Below, in pieces: positions 24,000 through 36,009 of a DNA stretch of 64,000 nt. The stretch is from Brachionus plicatilis (taxonomy: Eukaryota; Rotifera; Eurotatoria; Ploima; Brachionidae). Each line of letters opens with the position of its first letter. The stretch's first letter is position 1. Under the pieces are notes generated by a model. That model worked only from the letters and a program-made list of their open reading frames with translations, ran no database searches and was not told the DNA's origin. Location: contig QEOQ01000378.1 in NCBI GenBank assembly GCA_010279815.1, positions 413,118-477,117 on the forward strand. The letters are read 5' to 3'. A program made the position numbers and the translations under genes.

Positions 24000-25500
24000 C
24001 AAATGTGCTGGTGACAGATGTGATGGATGGTGACGGGGCAAAGGCTTTTGTAATCATCTTTAAGAAGGCATAAGAGGGGGGTGAAATACCGGAAGAATGA
24101 AAAGAGGCAAACATAAGTCTACTTTTCAAGCAAGGCTGTAGAATGGAGGCAGTAAACTATATCACTGACTTTGATATGTTTCAAAGTAATGGAAGATTTA
24201 GGGAACACATAGTAGTTAATTTATTTACAAACAGTCTGATATCGAGCAGGCAGCACGGATTTGTACAACACAAGGCCTGCATAACAAAGTTTTAATGTAT
24301 GCACAAAGTGTCAGAAGAGCTGGCAGCTAACAAGTCTATGGATGTGCTGTTTACAGACTTTGAGAAGGCTTTTGATAAGGTTTTCCACAAAAAATTTATA
24401 ATTAAATTGGAGGCGTACAGCATAAAAGAAAGACTACTGAGGTGCATCAAGGGTCTGTCCTTGAGTCCCTACTATTTGTGATATACAGTGTTGTATTTTA
24501 AACCGCAGAACAGGTAATATTACATCATTTTACGTAATTTTACGTAAATAAATGTAAGATTACATAAAATTACATCATATTTAGAATGTTATTTAATGCA
24601 ACCTAAAATTTACATTTTATTAAATAATTTTACACAAAATATTATTAAAAAATGTAATAAAAGGTAACAAAATGAAAATTTCAGGTTGTGAAAAAAATTT
24701 TATAAAAATAAAAAAATTTATTAAAAATCAAATTTTCGTCTTAAAAATTGCAATTTTTTGGCCGTGAACATTTTTGTTGTGTTTTACTTGAAATGACGTA
24801 ATTTTACGTAATATTACATCATTTTACGTACGTTTTACATTAAGCTTACATTAAATTACATTCTAAATTTGATGTAATTTTATGTAATCTTAAATTTTTT
24901 ATTCGTAAAATTACATAAAATGGTGTAGTATTACCCTTCTGCGGTTTAAAGTACAACACTGTACATAAACGATCTACCCGACAAAATCATAAATAATTTT
25001 GAAATGTATGCAGATGACAATATAAGGTGATTGCTGAGGTGGGGGACACGGATGAATCCACTCTGTAATCGGACATAAATGAGATAAAGGAATGGTGCAC
25101 GAGATGGTCGATGTCCTTAAACAGAAGCAAATGCAAAATAATGCATTTGCTTCGTACAAAAAGAATTATTTCGTAGAGAACGCAAGGAGCAAAGTGTGGC
25201 TACAGAGAACAGAGGTTGAGAAGGACTTGAAGGGTCAACAGTGAAAGAAAGAACAGCAAGCAAGTGGAAGCACATGTGTATAAGGCAAATAGGGCACTTG
25301 GCAGAATGAGGAAAACTTTTAAATTCTTCAACATCAAAATGTTCAAGATATTATATCCAGTCTTCTTGAGAGCGCATTTAGAGTTTGCATCAGCTGTTTG
25401 GAACTCGATGTCGAAGAAGGACATATCTAAATTGAAGGGTATTCAGAAAAGGGCGACTAAAGTGGTCATTGAATCGAAAAATCGTTTCAACAAACCCTTA
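24000..25500 (+). pseudogene. CR1-like non-LTR retrotransposon ORF2 (RT), degraded
   Basis: In order on the plus strand: RT block IPEE.KEANISLLFK (about 24090), SSRQHGFVQHKACIT (about 24245), LFTDFEKAFDKV.HKK (24350-24395, with the first catalytic Asp of the FxDxxKAFD box), then FVIYINDLP (24475-24980, split by an insertion), the MYADD box (about 25007-25021), and the post-RT VYKANRALGRMRKTFKFF and LRAHLEFASAVWNSMSKKDI (25270-25435). Several stops and frameshifts make it inactive. The order and motifs fit the CR1/Jockey group. A TIR element (24486-24961) interrupts the palm, and a foldback (25479 onward) removes the 3' end. Confidence 0.8.
24486..24961. mobile_element. CAGTG-ended TIR element (MITE) inserted in the LINE RT, TA TSD
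   Basis: The ends are CAGTGTTGTATTTTAAACCG and its inverse CGGTTTAAAGTACAACACTG, with TA at 24484-24485 and 24962-24963. Removing the element and one TA restores the RT frame exactly through FVIYINDLP, so both the insertion point and the 2-bp duplication are certain. The interior repeats TTTTACGTAA and TTACATAAAATTACAT words in both orientations. TA targets suggest Tc1/mariner-type mobilisation. Confidence 0.9.
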
Positions 25501-25965
25501 AAATCTAACAAACACACTCACTTAATAACATCCCAAAATCAATGTTCTGCACACTCAATAAAATTTTTTCAAACTGAAAAAAAATTAACTTAATTTTAAA
25601 CTTTTTCAAAGTCTTAATAACCCACTTTTCTTTTTGAATTTTTAAAGTGTTCCATGAAAATGGTTGAGTTTTATTCAGTAAATAAAAAAGAATTTAAAAT
25701 CAGGCCCAAAAAAGTTCGGCCAAAAAATTTTTCAAAAGCTTTGGAATGTTAATTATAATAAACCAAAATTTGATTTCTTTATTAATCTTATTAAATAATT
25801 AAAAGTCTGAATAACACACCATACAAAGTGTGTTAAAAAGTTTTCGATGATTTTTTCTGGATTTACTAAAGTTAGTAAAAAAGGTGTGTTAAGGGTGTTT
25901 TTAAGTATAGTGTGTTTGTTAGATTTTAAGGATGTGCAGAAACGATTTTTAAGTGTGCTGGTTAG
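25479..25965. mobile_element. Foldback element truncating the LINE
   Basis: The segment AAAAATCGTTTC..CCTTAAAATCTAACAAACACAC (25479-25525) is inverted at 25915-25960 as GTGTGTTTGTTAGATTTTAA..GAAACGATTTTTAAGTGTG. The right part of each arm also pairs (TTAAAGTGTT / TTAAGGGTGT). The exact ends and duplication were not established. The element begins where the LINE homology stops. Confidence 0.55.
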
Positions 25966-25969
25966 GTAG

Positions 25970-27320
25970 ACCCCAAAAAAAGTCCAAGTCCGGACTTTTT
26001 TTTTAAATTTGCTAGATCAGGCTTCATATCAAAAAATTTATATACTCTTGGGTTGTCTAATGCAAATAGATTTGCCATATTTTAGAATTTTCTTGCAATT
26101 TTAGCATAAAAGTCTTCTCAATTCTTCTTTAGTAATCAAATTTTAAAAGCCCGGACTTGGACTTTTGAGGTATTGTGAAATTCAAATATCCCAAAATTAA
26201 GATTATTATTTGCAATTAAGTAAAGTTTATTTTGTTAATAAATCTACAATCAATTAATATAAATAAGATTGATTTCTTCTTCTCATGTGTATTGTCTATT
26301 GACGAACTTCGTCAATAATTTTTCTCAAATAGTCCAGTAATCGATTTTGTATACACATTCACGTTTGTTTAATTAGCTCGTTCCTCGCGAAAAAAAAAAA
26401 CCTTTTGCTTAATAACATATCCAGCTATAAGTTAACTTAAAAAGAAAAATTGAATTTTTAAAAATACCTAATTTAAATTATTTAATTGAATCTTTGATCA
26501 ACATCAACATTTATCTAAAAAAGCATTAGCTAGTCATAGATAAACAAAAAAATAATTACATATTATTTTATCTTCTAAATATAAATAAAGTTTAAAACAA
26601 TTTTTTTTTCTATAATAATCAGAAAATTGAATCATACTGAAAAAGTAATCATATTCTAAGGAAAAAAATCTCCAATAATTTTTTGCACAAAATTTAGATG
26701 ATTTTGTAATGATTTCTAAGGAAAATTTCTCCAATAATTTTTTTGCAAAAAGTTTCCTCATAAAATGCTAAAAATTTTGATGATTTTGTAATGATTTTCA
26801 AAGGAAAATTTCTTTAATAATATCTTTCCTCAAAATTCCTTTATAAAATCATTAATTTTTCAATGATTTTTAAATGATTCTTTAAAGAATCATTGATTTT
26901 TCATTACTTTTGGGTTGACTGGGTACAAATTAACTCAAGAAAAAAAATTCTTCCTTTTTTGATGAAATAAAATTAAAGTTAATAGAATATACTTTAAAAA
27001 ATACTGCAACAAGTGCAGCATACTTTGTTGCATCTAAATTACCTTTTTTTTTAGTAAATTAAACCAATAATAAATTTAAATATTTTTGATATTTTATTTT
27101 TTGACTTATATTAAAACATGAGTAAAATTATTTTAAGTAAAAAATTTGTTTCAGTAATTTTTTAAGAATATTTTATTAACTTTAAATTTAATTTATCAAA
27201 AAAGGAAGAATTCTTCTTCAATTTGTATTTGAATTTCACAATACCGACTTTTGAAAAAAAAAAAAAAGTCCGGACTTGGACTTGACTTGAGACTTGTGAC
27301 TTTTAAACAACTCTGGAATT
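25970..27320. mobile_element. Probable hAT-like element with AAGTCCAAGTCC subterminal words
   Basis: AGTCCAAGTCCGGACTT lies at 25982-25999 and AAGTCCGGACTTGGACTTGA at 27266-27290, with further GGACTTGGACTTTTGAGGTA at 26153. The right side ends ...AAACAACTCTG at 27315, similar to the CAGAGTTGTT ends of 37270-37623. Inside, 26926-27245 is a separate palindrome: AACTCAAGAAAAAAAATTCTTCC near the left and GGAAGAATTCTTCTTCAATT near the right. No transposase frame is present. Confidence 0.4.
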
Positions 27321-27329
27321 AGAGTTAGG

Positions 27330-27708
27330 AAATTCAGGGGAAATAGAAGTGATAAATAGATGACATAACAGTCAGTTGGTAAGGGAAAAATGTGTTAATG
27401 TCCCATGAGGAATAATTTTTTACTGAAGCGCACAAGCACACACAGTAGCAGTGCTATATAGCACATATAGATTATAGCACAAGCAGTGCTATAAACTGCA
27501 CTCACACATTTACGTGTTACAGCCCACACCACTACTTCTACTAAAACTGGCAAAAACTTGCATTTTTTGGTCAAGAATTCGCAAATTTTGGTCGTCCCTG
27601 ACCATTACTAATAAAAAGTAAAATTAAACTTTTTTTGTTGTGTATGCTTTTATTAATTAATATATGTATTGAAAATTTTATAAAATTTTTTGAAAGAAAA
27701 ATTGTTTC
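27330..27708. other. Region downstream of the Fife-like gene
   Basis: It holds CACA and TATAGCAC repeats (27430-27500; the word AGCAGTGCTATA occurs twice) and, at 27645-27655, the minus-strand AATAAA used by the Fife-like gene. No gene was seen. Confidence 0.45.
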
Positions 27709-30700
27709 TTAATTTCTCTTTATTTTGAATGATTTACGTTTGAAACTTGAAGAAGCTGATTTTGTTTCTTTCGATTTACGCCATTCCTGAACGTTATTAT
27801 CTAAGTTGAGCGTTGTGTTTTTTATTTTATACCAAGTTGGTTTATCATTCAAAACCGATGAATCTATTTAAATTGTTTAGTGAAAATTAAAGTTTAATAT
27901 TTGAAAGCATACCACTGAGGTCTATTTTTACAATGCCTAAAAAATCATTTGACTTAAACCTATCCCAATCCCAAATTGTAAACTCAAGTGTTTTGTATTT
28001 TAGTTCTTCGCGATGAACATTTGGATAAATCACAGTACAATTCCATTCGGGATTTAGATTTTTTGACACGTGTTTTGTCCTTCGTTTATTCTCTTGTCTA
28101 AGATTTAAAGTAAATGCTGTTAATGTTTAGATAAATAAATTAAACGCTGCTAAGACTTTTTTATGCAAAATATGACCATTTAGAAATTTTCTTTTATTTT
28201 TCAACACTTTTTTTTCAATTCATTTTTTTCTTTTATGCATTTAAATTCTCAATTTTCCTTGTCAATAATTCTAAGCAAGTAGACAAGGCTTTTTCGCCAC
28301 TCGAATAAGTCTGGTCAGGCTGCTCTCCTAAATTATGTTTTTTAAAAAAATGACCAGTTTAGGGTATTTACCACATTTACCATTAATCATAACAAAAGAC
28401 CGTAAATATTGATGTCAATATATATTTGAAAGTTTTACTTTTTTTTACCTTTTTTTACGTAAATTATGGTAAATTTTAATTAAAAAGAGTAAAAAAACGG
28501 AAAATAATGAAAATTTAAAAAAAAAATTATATACATTTTTAACTGATTTTTTTATACAAAATATTTAATCGCTAATATTTATAAAATTTTAAAAAACCTA
28601 TAAAATATAAACTTATGGTTCGACCATCCATTGAAAAAACATTAACTCTCGAAAAGTGTCAGAATTACATATATCACTTAAAAAAAGTAAGAATTTTTAT
28701 AACTATAAAAACACAGCTTAAAATTAAATTAATGTCACGCCAATAAATGACAAAGCAAGGATAAATAAAAGACAGTTTTATTTCACTTGCCAGTGATTAG
28801 AATATATATTATATATCTGCTCTGGTAGCTGGCTTGTACATTTATTTATATTAAAAGTTTGAACAAATAAATAAAGTTTTTACAATCAACTTATAATATT
28901 TAAAAGCGACATCTTTTAAATATTTTTTAAAAGTTACTTTGTTTTCAAGATAATTGTCTTTGGGTATGACATTAATAAACAATTTGAACTAAGGTAATTA
29001 AAATCGTTATTGAGAAAGAAGGTGGATGGTCGAACCATAAGTTTATATTTTATAGGTTTTTTAAATTTTATAAATATTAGCGATTAAATATTTTGTATAA
29101 AAAAATCAGTTAAAAATGTATATAATTTTTTTTTTTAATTTTCATTATTTTCCGTTTTTTTACTCTTTTTAATTAAAATTTACCAAAATTTACCATAATT
29201 TACGTAAAAAAGGTAAAAAAAAGTAAAACTTTCAAATTTTTTTTTTCTTTAAAAATAAAAAAATAAAAAAAAAACAAAAAATTTTTAAAAAATGTCAAAA
29301 TTTCGGTTTTTTTTTGACATTTTGGTTTTTACTATTTTTTACTATATTTTACGAAAATATGGTAAATTTACGTAAATTTTCGTAAATTTACGATATTTTA
29401 CGTAAAATATAGTAAAAATTAGTAAAATACAGTTATCGTAACACCACTGTAAAAACAATATAATAAATAAATTATCTATTTTTATTTCTGAATTATTCAA
29501 TTTTCGTACTTATTTAAGGCAGCTAAGTTACCATTTATAACTGGCCATATTTTGCCCAACCAAAAAGACTAACATATTGAATTGTGGCAGCGGTGTAAGA
29601 AAAAAAATTGAACACTCACTCTCTGCCTGGCAATAGGTAGACTTTGACAAAAGGGTCCGAATACCCATTTGCATCTTTGGCTATCAGATTTCTAGCTTGC
29701 AAAATTTTCACAATTATCTGCTGATCTTTTTCGCTATGTGACAATTGAATTTGCAAATCACCGAATAAATGCGTATCGTTATCAATTTGAGAATGTTTAA
29801 TAAAACTATTAGAATTCGCTTTATTTTCACTTGAATTATTTATTTCCTCTGGGCTGAGCAAACTTTTACATTCAACTGCATTTGAAGATGGCTTCGGACT
29901 GTAATTAATAGAAGCCACACTCTCCGAATCTTCTGCATTGGAAATGCCATGCATTTCATCAAACTTTGACTTTTCAAAATCACTGCTGTTCACTCGGATC
30001 CTCACATCAGTCTGCTTTTGGTTGTTGCACGATTCCGAGCTGTCAGTGTTTGAATTTTTTCTGTAAGGAGAAGAGGAGCGAAAACGTGCTAGGTTTATCA
30101 TTTGGTCGCAATTGGACTCTGTTGGCTCATTTTGTTTTCCATACAAGCCATTATCTGGCGAAAATTGTTCCAAAAAAATGGGTGAATGGCTGGAAGCTCT
30201 ATCCGAATTCAAGTAGGTGCCATTGTCTAAATTGTTGGTTGGAATTTGGCAATTAGAATTGATTGATTGCTTTTGCACAAGAGAATACAAAAGAGCAGGG
30301 TCTGTGATGACCAAGTCCCGATTGGAAACTGCTTCTTTTCTTTTGACAGATAGTTCTCTGAAGCCCCTGCCTTCATTGCTGCGAGTGTTCTTAGCGGCGC
30401 TTTTTGTATTTTTACACTGATGGTATTTTATGTTTAGGGGTCCAACTTGATCATCTTCATTTAAAAAATTGTATTTATTCCCAATTGGTTTTTGGCTGCT
30501 TTCTGGGCTATTTGAATGGAAATTCTTTAAATTTTCTCCCATCTCAGCTAAAATGGTTCCCGCTGTTTCATCTTTTTTATTTCTTCCTTGTTCCAGCTTA
30601 AGCTTGTGCAAGTCTAGATCTTCAAATTGGTCTTTTTTATCAAATATTAAATTGTGAGGGCTAAGAGAACATTTTCTGACCGATGTTAGATTCTTGAGGT

Positions 30701-31088
30701 CTGGTACGCTGTCCATCATATGAGTCTGGGACTTGGAATATCTTGTTTTCAGATTCGAGTCGATTTCCTTCTCAGCCGATGATTTGCTCTGGTAAAAACT
30801 TTTGTTTAGGTTTATCTCAATGAATGGCTCGTCTGAAATAACTCGAGTGTGAGCAATCGAGTTGCTTCTTTGTTGTCTCTGGATCAAAAGGTGATTAGGA
30901 GATTTTGATGCTGATCCTGGATTTGATTTGGAATGATCAAATGACTTATTCAACCATTCGGTTACATTTTCTAGTTTTGATGAAAAGTTTTGGGCTGAAT
31001 TAGAGTCCGGATCGCCGGCATTTTCAGCCGGAATTGAGGTGTTTGAAGAACATATGGAACTCGAATTGTTGAAATTTAAAGTGGACAT
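27709..31088 (-). CDS. Fife/Piccolo/RIM-like presynaptic C2-domain protein
   Basis: Exons 31088-29620, 28097-27913 and 27863-27709 join in phase (donors GTGAGT and GTATGC; acceptors CTTAG and AATAG) to about 602 aa. Residues 1-440 are low-complexity, rich in Ser and Asn. Residues about 441-575 are one C2 domain: [20 protein letters not shown], then [44 protein letters not shown] and [16 protein letters not shown], ending PTWYKIK. All five Ca2+-binding aspartates seem present (KD, SD, WD, WD, ND). The LPGR and KSLNPEWNQTVIY-type signatures match the C2A of Piccolo, RIM and Fife, active-zone scaffolds for synaptic vesicle release. A basic tail follows. PDZ and FYVE domains are not in the exons found. 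The start at 31088 is the first ATG; the long-exon frame is open a little further upstream, so 5' exons may be missing. Confidence 0.82.
28440..29225. mobile_element. Intronic foldback with about 190-bp inverted arms
   Basis: Arms 28440-28632 and 29022-29225 are near-perfect inverse copies. Landmarks are ATAAACTTATGGTTCGACCA (left) and TGGTCGAACCATAAGTTTAT (right), then ATTAGCGATTAAATATTTTG. The outer part is TTTACGTAAATTATGGTAAA, a word shared by other CAGTG-type elements in the window. The 390-bp centre contains a different repeat (28731-28797). All of this lies in intron 1 of the Fife-like gene. Confidence 0.75.
28731..28797 (+). repeat. Dispersed repeat 'TGTCACGCC...ACTTGCCAGTGA', copy 1
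   Basis: The core AGGATAAATAAAAGACAGTT followed by TTATTTCACTTGCCAGTGA is repeated nearly base for base at 58022-58095. TGTCACGCCAA opens both copies. A TG start, the AATAAA and the identical spacing suggest a solo LTR piece or a SINE terminus. Confidence 0.55.
29226..29460. repeat. TTTACGTAAA-rich remnant with CACTG end
   Basis: Words such as TTTACGTAAATTT, TACGATATTTTACG and ACGTAAAATATAGT crowd 29340-29430. The segment ends TAACACCACTGTA at about 29452. It resembles one arm of a CAGTG-ended TA-target element. Confidence 0.4.
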
Positions 31089-31119
31089 TTTTATTTTTTT
31101 GTTAGTGTCGCTTGGAATC

Positions 31120-31210
31120 AAGGGTAAACTACGGTTACCTCTAACAAAGGTCGTCTGTTCATTTGAATTTGTGTTTTGCTTTTAAAAAAATTGTTTAAAT
31201 AAATATTTCA
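31120..31210. repeat. Upstream block of the Fife-like gene, repeated twice more
   Basis: The block GGAATCAAGGGTAA(A)CTA... TTCATTTGAATTTGTGTTTT just 5' of the Fife-like ATG recurs, diverged, at 33480-33570 (GGAATCAAGGGTAACTAGAA ... TCATTTGAATTTATGTTTAG) and 34050-34140 (GGAACCAAGGAACCAATTCT ... TCGATTTGAACTTATATTTT). The three lie in the same orientation and imply segmental tandem duplication of the gene's 5' flank. Confidence 0.55.
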
Positions 31211-31589
31211 AAATAAATTAATTTTAAGTTCTTTTAAGGTGAGGATTAAAAAATAAATGAAAAAAGTGACACTGGAAAAACAAGGCATAATACTAAATAA
31301 GTCAAAAATATTTTTTTAAATGTAAATCAACACAAAAATTATTTTTTCCTTTTCTAAATTGCATAGCTTTTAGTTGATAGGTAATTATTTTTTTTTCAAT
31401 AGACATAAATATTAGAAAAGTTTATTGAGACTCAAATTTTCAACCTTTAACTACCTATTTTTTTTAATAAATTTTTTATCAATAGTTTGTAACTAATATA
31501 TTTAAAAAAACATATACTAGGTGATAAATATATAATTTAAGAGATAATTATTGATTTTTAGTTTTTTGATTTTTGACAGTTCAACTTCA

Positions 31590-31645
31590 AATGTGTTTTA
31601 TTATTATTATTTATTTTATAAAATTACGCCTGTCTTGGTGATGTT
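31590..31645 (-). mobile_element. LINE-type 3' tail, CATCACC family, copy 1
   Basis: On the minus strand: ACATCACCAAGACAGGCGTA, then ATTTTATAAAATAAATAATAATAATAAA. It shares the CATC(A/G)CC...GGCGTT.ATTGAATAAATAA layout with 38022-38075 (+) and 63478-63523 (-). Only the tail is recognisable. Confidence 0.5.
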
Positions 31646-31984
31646 TAAAAAAAAGGTTAAAAATGAAAAAATTAAGTTTTTGATGACATTAGTCAAATAA
31701 TTTTTGTTTCTATTTATAAAAAGATAAAAATATATGTGCAAAGATGTTATAAAAAATTAATTATTCAAATAAAATTTAGATGTTTCTACAATATTATGAA
31801 ATTAGTAAAATTATTCAAAAAATTATTAATTATTATTAAATAATTATTTCGAGGTATGTGTGCTTTTATAATTTACTTTAATTAGCTACAATACATTAAA
31901 ACATTAATTTTTTTATTACATTTTTTCAAAAATTTGAAACTGAAACTTATCTCTAATTAATTTAATTGTATAATTTAATTTTAT

Positions 31985-32045
31985 TTTTTTTTTTTTTTAA
32001 TAAACATAAGCCTGAAGCGGGGAGAGCCCGAAGGTTAAGCGCAAA
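31985..32045 (-). mobile_element. Retroelement-like 3' tail with GC hairpin
   Basis: The minus strand reads GCTTAACCTTCGGGCTCTCC, CCGCTTCAGGCTTATGTTTA, then TTAAAAAAAAAAA. This is a short GC-rich terminus followed by an A-run in AT-rich DNA, as in SINE or LINE 3' ends. The family is not recognised. Confidence 0.4.
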
Positions 32046-32378
32046 AAAATTTTTAATTTAATTTATTTCTTGATTGAATAGCTAATTAATTTTTACATTG
32101 ATATAATATAAATTCATTGAATCTATTTTAAACTACCCACAAATAAAAAATAACTAAAACAAGTCTTTAAAAAAAAATTTCTCATGAATCCTCAATTTGT
32201 GAATCTGCTCATGGTCAACTCGATAACACTCAAAATGATGCTGAGGAAATTGTTTTATGAACCGAGCTAAATCTCCTCTCCTCCTTCTTCAAGTTAAATA
32301 TAAAATAAAAAATTTAAATAAAAATCAAAATGAAAATAAGGTAAATTTAAAATATTTAAAAAAAAATAGCTAAAAATA

Positions 32379-32684
32379 GGCATCTTGAAGTTGAAGATCA
32401 ATTCAAAGAGTTTATCTTTAGATATTAAAATAAATCTTTATATTAATTTAAACAATTCTAATGTAAGATGCTTTACATGCCATGTAGATTTGAAAAAAAG
32501 GATAAATTATCAATGGGTTCAGAAAATATTTTTTTAAATTATTTTATGTTTTAAAATCTACATAACATGTAAAGCATCTTAAATTAGAATTATTTAAATT
32601 AATATAAAGATTTATTTTAATATCTAAAGATAAACTCTTTGAATTGAAATGATATTTTGAATTGATCATCAACTTCAAGATACT
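32379..32684. mobile_element. TIR element of family 'GGCATCTTG', short copy
   Basis: It starts GGCATCTTGAAGTTGAAGAT and ends ATCATCAACTTCAAGATACT. It is almost a complete palindrome of two roughly 130-bp arms and is homologous to 12437-12979. The flanks TAAAAATA and CAATAATA agree at 6 of 8 positions, an old duplication. The left arm lacks a short AATGATATTTTGAATT stretch present in the right arm. Confidence 0.7.
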
Positions 32685-32699
32685 CAATAATAAGTATTA

Positions 32700-35600
32700 A
32701 TTATTTGTTTGTTTTTTTAATTTATTTTTGGTTATCTACATTTAAATAATAAATATCTACTACTAAAATCGTTAATCTACTTTGATTAATATTTTTTATC
32801 TTTTATTATGAAAAAAATTATCTGTTACAAAAATTTAATTCTTATCTAAATTTTTTATTAATGAAACTATTTTAATTGATTTGCGTTTTAATTTTTGTGA
32901 TCTTAACTTTTTTGAATAAAAAACTTAAAACTGTATGATGAAAATAAAAATAAAAAAATAACCAGAAAATTTCAAGAGTTGGTTATTAGACATTTATATT
33001 GATGAATAAAACAAAAAGGAATAATCACTTAATGAAAAAAGAAGAATATTTTATTAAAATTATAGACTAAAAATTTTTATTTTAACTCATTTATGATTTA
33101 TTTTTGATTTAAAAATGTATTTATGTGATTTTCAAATTTCAGTATATTCGTTTTATTAAAAAAATTTCATTTTATGCGTAAACCTCATTTTTTATGTATT
33201 TAAATCACTTAATATATTTTTTTAAATCCTCATCCGTTTTTTTAATTAAAAAAGTTTTAAAATATTACGCAGAAAATCAGCATTAAATGAATTTTCAGTT
33301 TTTTTCTAAATTCTATGATAAGACTTTATTTCTATTAAAATTTAGATGGTTCATTTATTACATAAAATGCTTTTAAAATTTTAAGTCACTAGTCAAGACT
33401 TCCTGATTTTAAAAAGACAATTTTACATTATTCATATTTTTATTTGAATATTTTTTGTTGCAATAAAAATAGTTTGACTAGGAATCAAGGGTAACTAGAA
33501 TTCCCTCTTATGTCATTCTGATCATTTGAATTTATGTTTAGCTATTTAGAAATAATTGTTTTAATGTTTAAAAATATTTCCTTTAATAACGGTAATTGAT
33601 TTTTTTATAAACAAAATAACTTTTTTTTCACTTAAAAAATTCATCTTTCAAATTAAAAATCTTTTTTGAATAAAATAAATGTATTTCCTTAGAAAACAAT
33701 TAAATTTTGTAACAAATTTTGCCTAAAAAAGGTATGGCCTTGATTGTGAATAAGAGCTTAGAAAAAAAAAATTTTTATTTCAAAAAATGAAAAATAGATG
33801 CATTAAAGTTAATTTTTATTTATAAGAAGAAAAATTATTGATTTAAAAATTCTAAGCCTTTAGAAACATTTTAATATTTATCCTGACATATTTAAACTTG
33901 CTAGTTTATTTAATGTGATAAAATATTTATTTTAATTCACTTTATTTTTTATAAATTTTAATAAAATATTGAAATAAATTCTCAAACTTTGGCCTTGTCA
34001 AGCAATACGATAACAAAAAAATGCTATTGAAATTTTTAAAGGATATTTGTTTGGAACCAAGGAACCAATTCTTTCTTACATTAATCTTCTCATTCGATTT
34101 GAACTTATATTTTGATTTCTAAAGAAAAAGTTACTTAAATGAATTAATATTGAGTTCTTTGAAAATGAAAAAAATAGTATAATTTTATTTAATTTTGTTA
34201 CGCAGAAAATCAGCATTACTAAAAATGTTATTTATTGAAACTTGGATTAAATTCCATCTAAAAATCAATAAAATATCCAAACACAAAAAAAAAAGATATT
34301 ACATATATAAAAATAAAACAGGAAATTCAAATCAGATATTTATGTAGAAACACATATTTATTTTGGTAAATAAATAAATTAAGTCCTGACTGATTTTAAA
34401 TAAACTTATTAATTCCTTATATTCAAATCTGTTCGATAATTTTCTTTTAATTCAAAAGTGATAAATCTAAACTTTTTTGCATGACTTTATTGTTATTCGA
34501 CAAAATTTCTGTAATAAATTTTCATTTCTGAAACTCGTCTTTTTAACTTTTTTTCTCACATAATGCAGCTGATCTATCAGAAAATTTTATTTGAAATCTT
34601 GTAAAATTCACGCGATCCTCTGAGTCAAAGAATTTTTGAATTTGAATTAAGCATATTAAATTTTAATTTCGAATTAGACTTTTAAATTATAGATAATTAA
34701 AAAAAATCCTAAATAATATAATTAAAGGAAAATTTGACAATTTAGAGTTTGATTTCCAAGAGCCAATTTATTTTAAATAGATATAACAGAAAAATAATTC
34801 AACTGAAGCAGTATTTGTGTCTTGGCTTGAAAAAAACAAATTCTTCATTTTTTTACAATCATAGTGCATTATTAATTTAATTAATATAATTTAATTTGTC
34901 TAATTTAATTTATTTTATTTTATTTCTTTTGGCCAAATAGGCATAATTCTTTTAAAAAAAAAATATTAATTTAGTGTGAAAATTTTTGAAATTTATATTT
35001 TTTGTTACTTAAAAAAATGTTTAGATTATTTTTTTATTCAAGACATTTTGAAATAACTACGAATTTAAGTTTCAAATAAAAATAAAAAAACGCAATTTAA
35101 AAATTTCAAAAAATTAAAATAAAAAAATCTTTCCAAATCTCGTCACCAACTAATTGATGTTGACACGCAGAATTTATTTAAGTCATTTCCCAGCATTAAT
35201 TCCTGGCTCAAAATTGAATCTTATTCAAACTGTTATTTTTCTGATAAATTTAGCTTTTGAATTTGGAACTTTTGTTCTAAATGGAATGAAACCAAAATAT
35301 TTAAAGTAAAAATTCCGACACGATGAATAAACGTGTACTTATTCGGTATCAGAACATGTATACAGACTCTGCATGTAAAATTTCAGGTTTTTAAAAGTAC
35401 AGTGCTGACATGATCTGTAATTTACCAATTTTTGCGTAAATTAACTTTAATAATTTTGGTTATTTACGTAAAAATGGTAGAAAATCATAAATTCTCAAAA
35501 AAAAAATTGTTTTTTAGTAATTTTTCAAAAATAAATTATTTAAATTTATTTTTTTTCTTAAACATAAAAATTAATTTTACGAGTTTATCCTAAGACTGGT

Positions 35601-36000
35601 TTGAAAGTTCAGAGTACAATTTTATCTAGATTTAAATTTTAATTCAGAGTCTAATTTTAAGTTTTTTGTTGAAAAAAAAATGTTTTCAATGTTATTTATT
35701 TAAATAAAAAATATGATGCCAATAAATTTACAATCTGTAAGACCAAAAGTTTAAGCAAACCAAATTTTGAATATGATAATTATCTAGACATTTTTTTAAA
35801 TAATATATTTTTTGATTTAATATCATTTTATAAATAACGGGTGAAGACCGAGTTTCCCGACTAAGTTTGTGCCGATTATAAATTCCTCATTTTATATGCA
35901 ATTTCAAAACTGTAACAGATTTGAAATCCTCAGAGATTGTTTAGTATAAATAACTTGAAATAATAATTGTATTGACTTGCTGAAACAAAAAAATAATCAA
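32700..36000. other. AT-rich intergenic DNA with repeat fragments
   Basis: No gene was seen. TACGCAGAAAATCAGCATTA occurs at about 33265 and 34200 as part of the local duplication described for 31120-34140. A CAGTG-type fragment, TACAGTGCTGACATGATCTG followed by TTACGTAAA words, lies at 35399-35480. Confidence 0.45.
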
Positions 36001-36009
36001 AAAGAGACC

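Noticed and set aside
29966..30657. Four plus-strand open frames of 62-96 codons
   Set aside because: They are antisense shadows of the long Ser/Asn-rich exon of the Fife-like gene.
31116..31121. A start codon at 31121 for the Fife-like protein
   Set aside because: The triplet there is TTG; the first ATG in the frame is at 31088.
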